NCBI GenBank assembly: GCA_017992765.1
Contig: JAGOOA010000004.1
Coordinates: 10,993 to 74,992, forward strand
Origin: Syntrophorhabdaceae bacterium
GTDB lineage: Bacteria > Desulfobacterota > Syntrophorhabdia > Syntrophorhabdales > Syntrophorhabdaceae
Direction of reading: 5' to 3'
DNA length: 64,000 bases
Below are positions 60,971 through 64,000 of the stretch, piece after piece (positions within the stretch are counted from its first letter, which is position 1; every line of letters begins with the position of its first letter). Position numbers and translations under genes: made by a program. The notes below the pieces were generated by a model. The model saw only the letters and a list, made by a program, of their open reading frames with translations, ran no database searches and had not been told where the DNA came from.

Positions 60971-62152
60971 GTGAACAGCGACCTGGCCATACAGACCGAA
61001 GGTGTATCAAAAAAATTCTGCAAATCCTTACGGAGATCCATGGCCTACGGGATGAAAGATATAGGCAGAAATTTAATGGGCCTCAGCTCTCATTCCAATG
61101 TGTTGAGAAATGATGAATTCTGGGCGCTCCATGACATCACTTTTGATGTAAAAAGAGGAGAAACGCTCGGAATCGTTGGCCCCAATGGTTCGGGCAAGAC
61201 CACGCTTTTAAAGCTGCTCAACGGCATCTTCTGGCCTGATAAAGGGAAGCTAAGCCTCAGAGGAAGGGTTGGCTCTCTCATCGAGGTTGGGGCAGGCTTC
61301 CATCCATTGCTGAGCGGCAAAGAGAACATATACGTAAATGCGGCGATACTCGGAATGACCGGAAGCGAGGTAAACGCAAAGATGGATTCGATCGTTGAGT
61401 TTGCCGGCATCGGCGATTTTTTGAACGTTCCGGTAAAATATTATTCAAGCGGCATGTTCGTGAGGCTTGGATTCTCAATAGCTATTCATTGCGAACCCGA
61501 CATACTGCTCATCGACGAGATATTGGCCGTTGGGGACATCGCTTTTCAAAACAAGTGCCTCAACAAGATATCGGGCATCGTCGAAGAAGGCGGCAGGTCA
61601 ATTGTCATCGTGTCTCACGACATGAACGCGATCAGTTTGCTCTGCGATCGCTGCCTGTTGCTGCATAAGGGCGAACTGGTCTTAAACGACAGGCCGGATA
61701 TAGTAACCGAAAAGTTCAGCTCTATCTTTGTTAACGAAAAAGAGACTGCGTTCTCTGATCTGTTAAGGATATCCTTCGTCAATGATAAAGGCGAAAAGGT
61801 CATTGACCTCCACTGCGAATCGACATATGAACTGATCATCGACATGATAGACATAACGATCGAAAAAGGCCTTTTTATCGCCTTTTCCTTTATCAATTAT
61901 GAAAATAAGTTCAGCTACCGCATGCAGACCGACGTCTTTAAAAACATTAAAGGCCATCTCCACGGAAAAAAACTTGTTGTGCACTTTGATAGGTTCGGCA
62001 TTCCAAAAGGCTATTACACGATCAGGCTGGCGATAAGCGACGGCTCCTACATTAACAGGAGATATCATTTTGAAGAGACGATCTATTTTAAAGTAATGGA
62101 CAGCGTCGATTCCCCTAAATTCCTGCAAGCCGAATGGAGCTTGATAGATTGA
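60971..62152 (+). CDS. wzt: ABC polysaccharide exporter ATPase (Wzt-like) with C-terminal domain
   Basis: A 393-residue protein. GTG at 60971, one base after the permease stop, is used as the start. The Walker A is GPNGSGKTT (70-78), the signature motif YSSGMFVRLGF and the Walker B DILLIDEILAVGD, followed by the switch histidine in VSHDMN. A C-terminal beta domain (about 265-390) resembles the Wzt carbohydrate-binding domain, which selects capped O-polysaccharide chains before export. This favours an O-antigen-like polymer completed in the cytoplasm. Confidence 0.93.
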   Translation: MNSDLAIQTEGVSKKFCKSLRRSMAYGMKDIGRNLMGLSSHSNVLRNDEFWALHDITFDVKRGETLGIVGPNGSGKTTLLKLLNGIFWPDKGKLSLRGRVGSLIEVGAGFHPLLSGKENIYVNAAILGMTGSEVNAKMDSIVEFAGIGDFLNVPVKYYSSGMFVRLGFSIAIHCEPDILLIDEILAVGDIAFQNKCLNKISGIVEEGGRSIVIVSHDMNAISLLCDRCLLLHKGELVLNDRPDIVTEKFSSIFVNEKETAFSDLLRISFVNDKGEKVIDLHCESTYELIIDMIDITIEKGLFIAFSFINYENKFSYRMQTDVFKNIKGHLHGKKLVVHFDRFGIPKGYYTIRLAISDGSYINRRYHFEETIYFKVMDSVDSPKFLQAEWSLID

Positions 62153-63123
62153 TATTTTTTAAAAAAAAGAAAAAGATAGGGCTCGCCGGCTGGTGGGGCG
62201 GCAGAAATGAAGGCGACCGGTATATACTGAAAGCCCTGAAAAGATCCTTTGGCGGGGATTTTGATCTCGACGTAATTAACATACCGTTCCGTGGTGATCC
62301 TTCTATGATCGGCTGCCTCAATAAGCTTGATTTTTTAATTATCGGGGGCGGAGGCCTCTTTACGACCAACTTCCCTGAGCCTTTTGACGCTTATGATGAA
62401 TGGGGCGAGTCGCTGAAAACGCCTTTCGGTTTTCTCGGCGTAGGAGTACAGGAGGTTAATGAAAGGTTGTCAGGCACTTTTGCCTCCATCGTTGAAAAAA
62501 GCACTTTTTTTTCCGTGCGCGATACCGGCAGCTATGAAATCTTAAAAAAATATTCAGGTAAGGCCGATAAGATATTCGACCTCACGTTCCTGTCTCCGCG
62601 GAAGATCATAACAAGCGGAAATGACCGCACGATGGGGGTCAACCTGCGGGTGTGGAACTTTGATGATCACCGCACCTACGATAACTCCGCCTGGTGCCAT
62701 GCAATCAATGGCCTGAAACAGTCGAAAATAAAAATACCGCTGTCTTTTCTCCGCGGCATCGACGACAGGAAGGCGATGGAAGGCATTGCCTCCGGCTATT
62801 CCCGGACCTTCAGCATGGGGCTTTATAAAAAGATAGGGCTTATGCTGGGAATGAGGCTGCACAGCCTGATCTTTGCGGTCCAGAACACTATACCTCCCAT
62901 AGGCATATCCTACACGCCGAAGATCCAAAGGTTCTTCGACGACATGGACCTGCGGGAATTCTGCCTGGGCATCAACGATCATCACAGGCTGAGCAGCCTT
63001 GTCGAAAGAGTAAATGATGAGAAAAAAAGGATCGCATCGGTACTTGACGGATATAACGACCACGCAAACAAGGCGGTCGCGAGATATATTGACAACGTTG
63101 TTGAAACAATAAAAAACCTGTAG
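62134..63123 (+). CDS. Polysaccharide pyruvyl transferase family protein
   Basis: A 329-residue protein. GLAGWWGGRNEGDRYIL at the N-terminus and DFLIIGGGGLF match the polysaccharide pyruvyl transferase (CsaB-like) fold. MRLHSLIFAV is the conserved histidine-containing motif near residue 245. It would add a pyruvate ketal or a related group to a sugar of the polymer. The ATG at 62134 overlaps the wzt gene by 19 nt; a TTG at 62149 is an alternative. Confidence 0.87.
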   Translation: MELDRLIFFKKKKKIGLAGWWGGRNEGDRYILKALKRSFGGDFDLDVINIPFRGDPSMIGCLNKLDFLIIGGGGLFTTNFPEPFDAYDEWGESLKTPFGFLGVGVQEVNERLSGTFASIVEKSTFFSVRDTGSYEILKKYSGKADKIFDLTFLSPRKIITSGNDRTMGVNLRVWNFDDHRTYDNSAWCHAINGLKQSKIKIPLSFLRGIDDRKAMEGIASGYSRTFSMGLYKKIGLMLGMRLHSLIFAVQNTIPPIGISYTPKIQRFFDDMDLREFCLGINDHHRLSSLVERVNDEKKRIASVLDGYNDHANKAVARYIDNVVETIKNL

Positions 63124-63134
63124 GCGGGCACAGC

Positions 63135-64000
63135 ATGAAATATTACGAAAGCATACCGGACAATTTTCTGTTAATACGATTCGTGGCAACAAGATATTGT
63201 AATTTCCGGTGCCCCTACTGCTACCTGACCGACGATCAGAGAAATAAGAAAAAGACCGTCTTTTCACATCATTCCCCTGATGAATGGATTGACGCTATCG
63301 ATGTTTTCAAGGACAGGCATCTTGAACTATATTTCACCGGCGGAGAACCCCTCTTGCTTGATGATTTTATATACCTTCTAAAGGCAACGCTCGATAAGGA
63401 ATTCGTTCACTCCGTGAGGATCGATTCCAACCTGTCAAGGCTGGATAAATTTTTAACGAAGATAAACAACCCGAAGGTTAAATTTCTTGCAAGCTTCCAT
63501 CCCACACAGGTCTCCTTCGATAAATTTATCAATAAAATAAAGGAGCTGAAAGAAAAGGATATGCTTGCCCTCGTTAATCTTGTCATTTCAAAGGAGAATA
63601 TGGGGCTGCTCGGCAGGCCCCCGCATGAGCTCGCTGATTTTCTCGCCGATAAAGATATTTTTTTAAATATTGCGAAAGACTTTGAAAGAGGTCTTAAATA
63701 CGGCTACGATGAGAAATATAAAGAATATATCGATAAGCTACAGTACCCGGTCGACAATATCTATATGAATATGCAAAATCTGCACAGGGGGGCATTTTGC
63801 GGCGGGGGCAAACATTATATATCAATAAGCAGGCACGGCAACATCTACTCTTGCGACGGGAAAGAGCACGGCAACATATTCGGCCGTCCAGATCTTCCTG
63901 AAAGCCTTATAACGTGTGATATGACTTATTGCCCCAGCATAGTTTCCTATTCCTTTTCAACATCCAATGACTTTTCCCCCGTCGAACATTTGCATGATTA
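63135..64000 (+). CDS. Radical SAM protein with SPASM-like C-terminal cysteines (partial)
   Basis: The frame begins at the ATG at 63135 and stays open to the window end, 288 complete codons. It has the radical SAM motif CNFRCPYC (about residues 23-30), the SAM-binding YFTGGEPLLLDD and a C-terminal region with FCGGGKHYISISRHGNIYSCDG. That region resembles the start of a SPASM or twitch domain for extra iron-sulfur clusters. It lies 11 nt after the pyruvyl transferase gene. The chemistry is unknown; modification of a sugar or a peptide is possible. The stop is beyond the window. Confidence 0.82.
   Translation, partial: MKYYESIPDNFLLIRFVATRYCNFRCPYCYLTDDQRNKKKTVFSHHSPDEWIDAIDVFKDRHLELYFTGGEPLLLDDFIYLLKATLDKEFVHSVRIDSNLSRLDKFLTKINNPKVKFLASFHPTQVSFDKFINKIKELKEKDMLALVNLVISKENMGLLGRPPHELADFLADKDIFLNIAKDFERGLKYGYDEKYKEYIDKLQYPVDNIYMNMQNLHRGAFCGGGKHYISISRHGNIYSCDGKEHGNIFGRPDLPESLITCDMTYCPSIVSYSFSTSNDFSPVEHLHD

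Overview
The window comes from an anaerobic bacterium, most likely a Desulfobacterota (deltaproteobacterial) lineage related to syntrophic aromatic degraders such as Syntrophorhabdus. This is an inference from gene content: rubrerythrin and a flavodiiron protein, an iron-sulfur flavoprotein, an MmsA-type acylating aldehyde dehydrogenase, TRAP transporters, a FeoA-FeoB fusion and a pilMNOPQ cluster. There is no ribosomal or other taxonomic marker except one tRNA. Almost every gap shorter than 150 bp separates co-directional genes, and many carry good sigma-70-type promoters (TTGACA, 17 bp, TATAAT-like). No phage, transposase or CRISPR array was seen.

Layout. 1-213: an 86-bp tandem repeat. 234-4686 (minus): an operon for a PAS hybrid histidine kinase, a Tat-exported ferredoxin-type aldo/keto reductase and a DUF6599 protein. 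4968-7322 (plus): a CPA2 cation/proton antiporter and a 50-residue zinc-ribbon protein. 7557-11551: a GntR/FCD regulator, two divergent peptidoglycan-active genes (LysM-L,D-transpeptidase and DUF882), a MaoC hydratase, a cyclic-nucleotide-binding protein and tRNA-Arg(CCT).

11647-24678 (all minus) is the most interesting block. It holds an XRE/cupin regulator, an MmsA-like aldehyde dehydrogenase, a complete DctP-DctQ-DctM TRAP transporter, a three-subunit molybdenum hydroxylase, an enamidase, a ferredoxin-fused 6-hydroxynicotinate reductase, a UPF0280 protein and a DUF1185 protein. Read together, it looks like an import and catabolic operon for nicotinate or a close N-heterocycle. The Eubacterium barkeri genes for the steps after 2-formylglutarate are absent here. 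The acylating dehydrogenase suggests a different exit, from 2-formylglutarate directly to glutaryl-CoA, which would feed the glutaryl-CoA/crotonyl-CoA route used by anaerobic aromatic degraders.

24955-30458: a long divergent GAPDH (plus) convergent with a 1402-residue PEP-synthase/PPDK-like phosphotransferase of unknown acceptor. 30610-37414: a TolC-MFP-RND efflux operon ending in a membrane metallophosphoesterase. 37512-42207: a flavodiiron protein, rubrerythrin, iron-sulfur flavoprotein and FeoAB, that is, oxygen defence plus ferrous iron uptake. 42295-46260: an orphan TRAP binding protein, a YbgC-type thioesterase, an S41 protease, a GYD protein and a pseudouridine synthase.

46334-53471 (minus): a GalT-like gene, pilM, pilN, pilO, pilP, pilQ and two unknown exported proteins, that is, the type IV pilus alignment complex and secretin. 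53478-64000: a surface-polysaccharide locus. It has an initiating sugar-phosphate transferase, four glycosyltransferase genes and a 100-residue unknown on the minus strand. A Wzm/Wzt ABC exporter, a polysaccharide pyruvyl transferase and a radical SAM protein cut by the window end lie on the plus strand.
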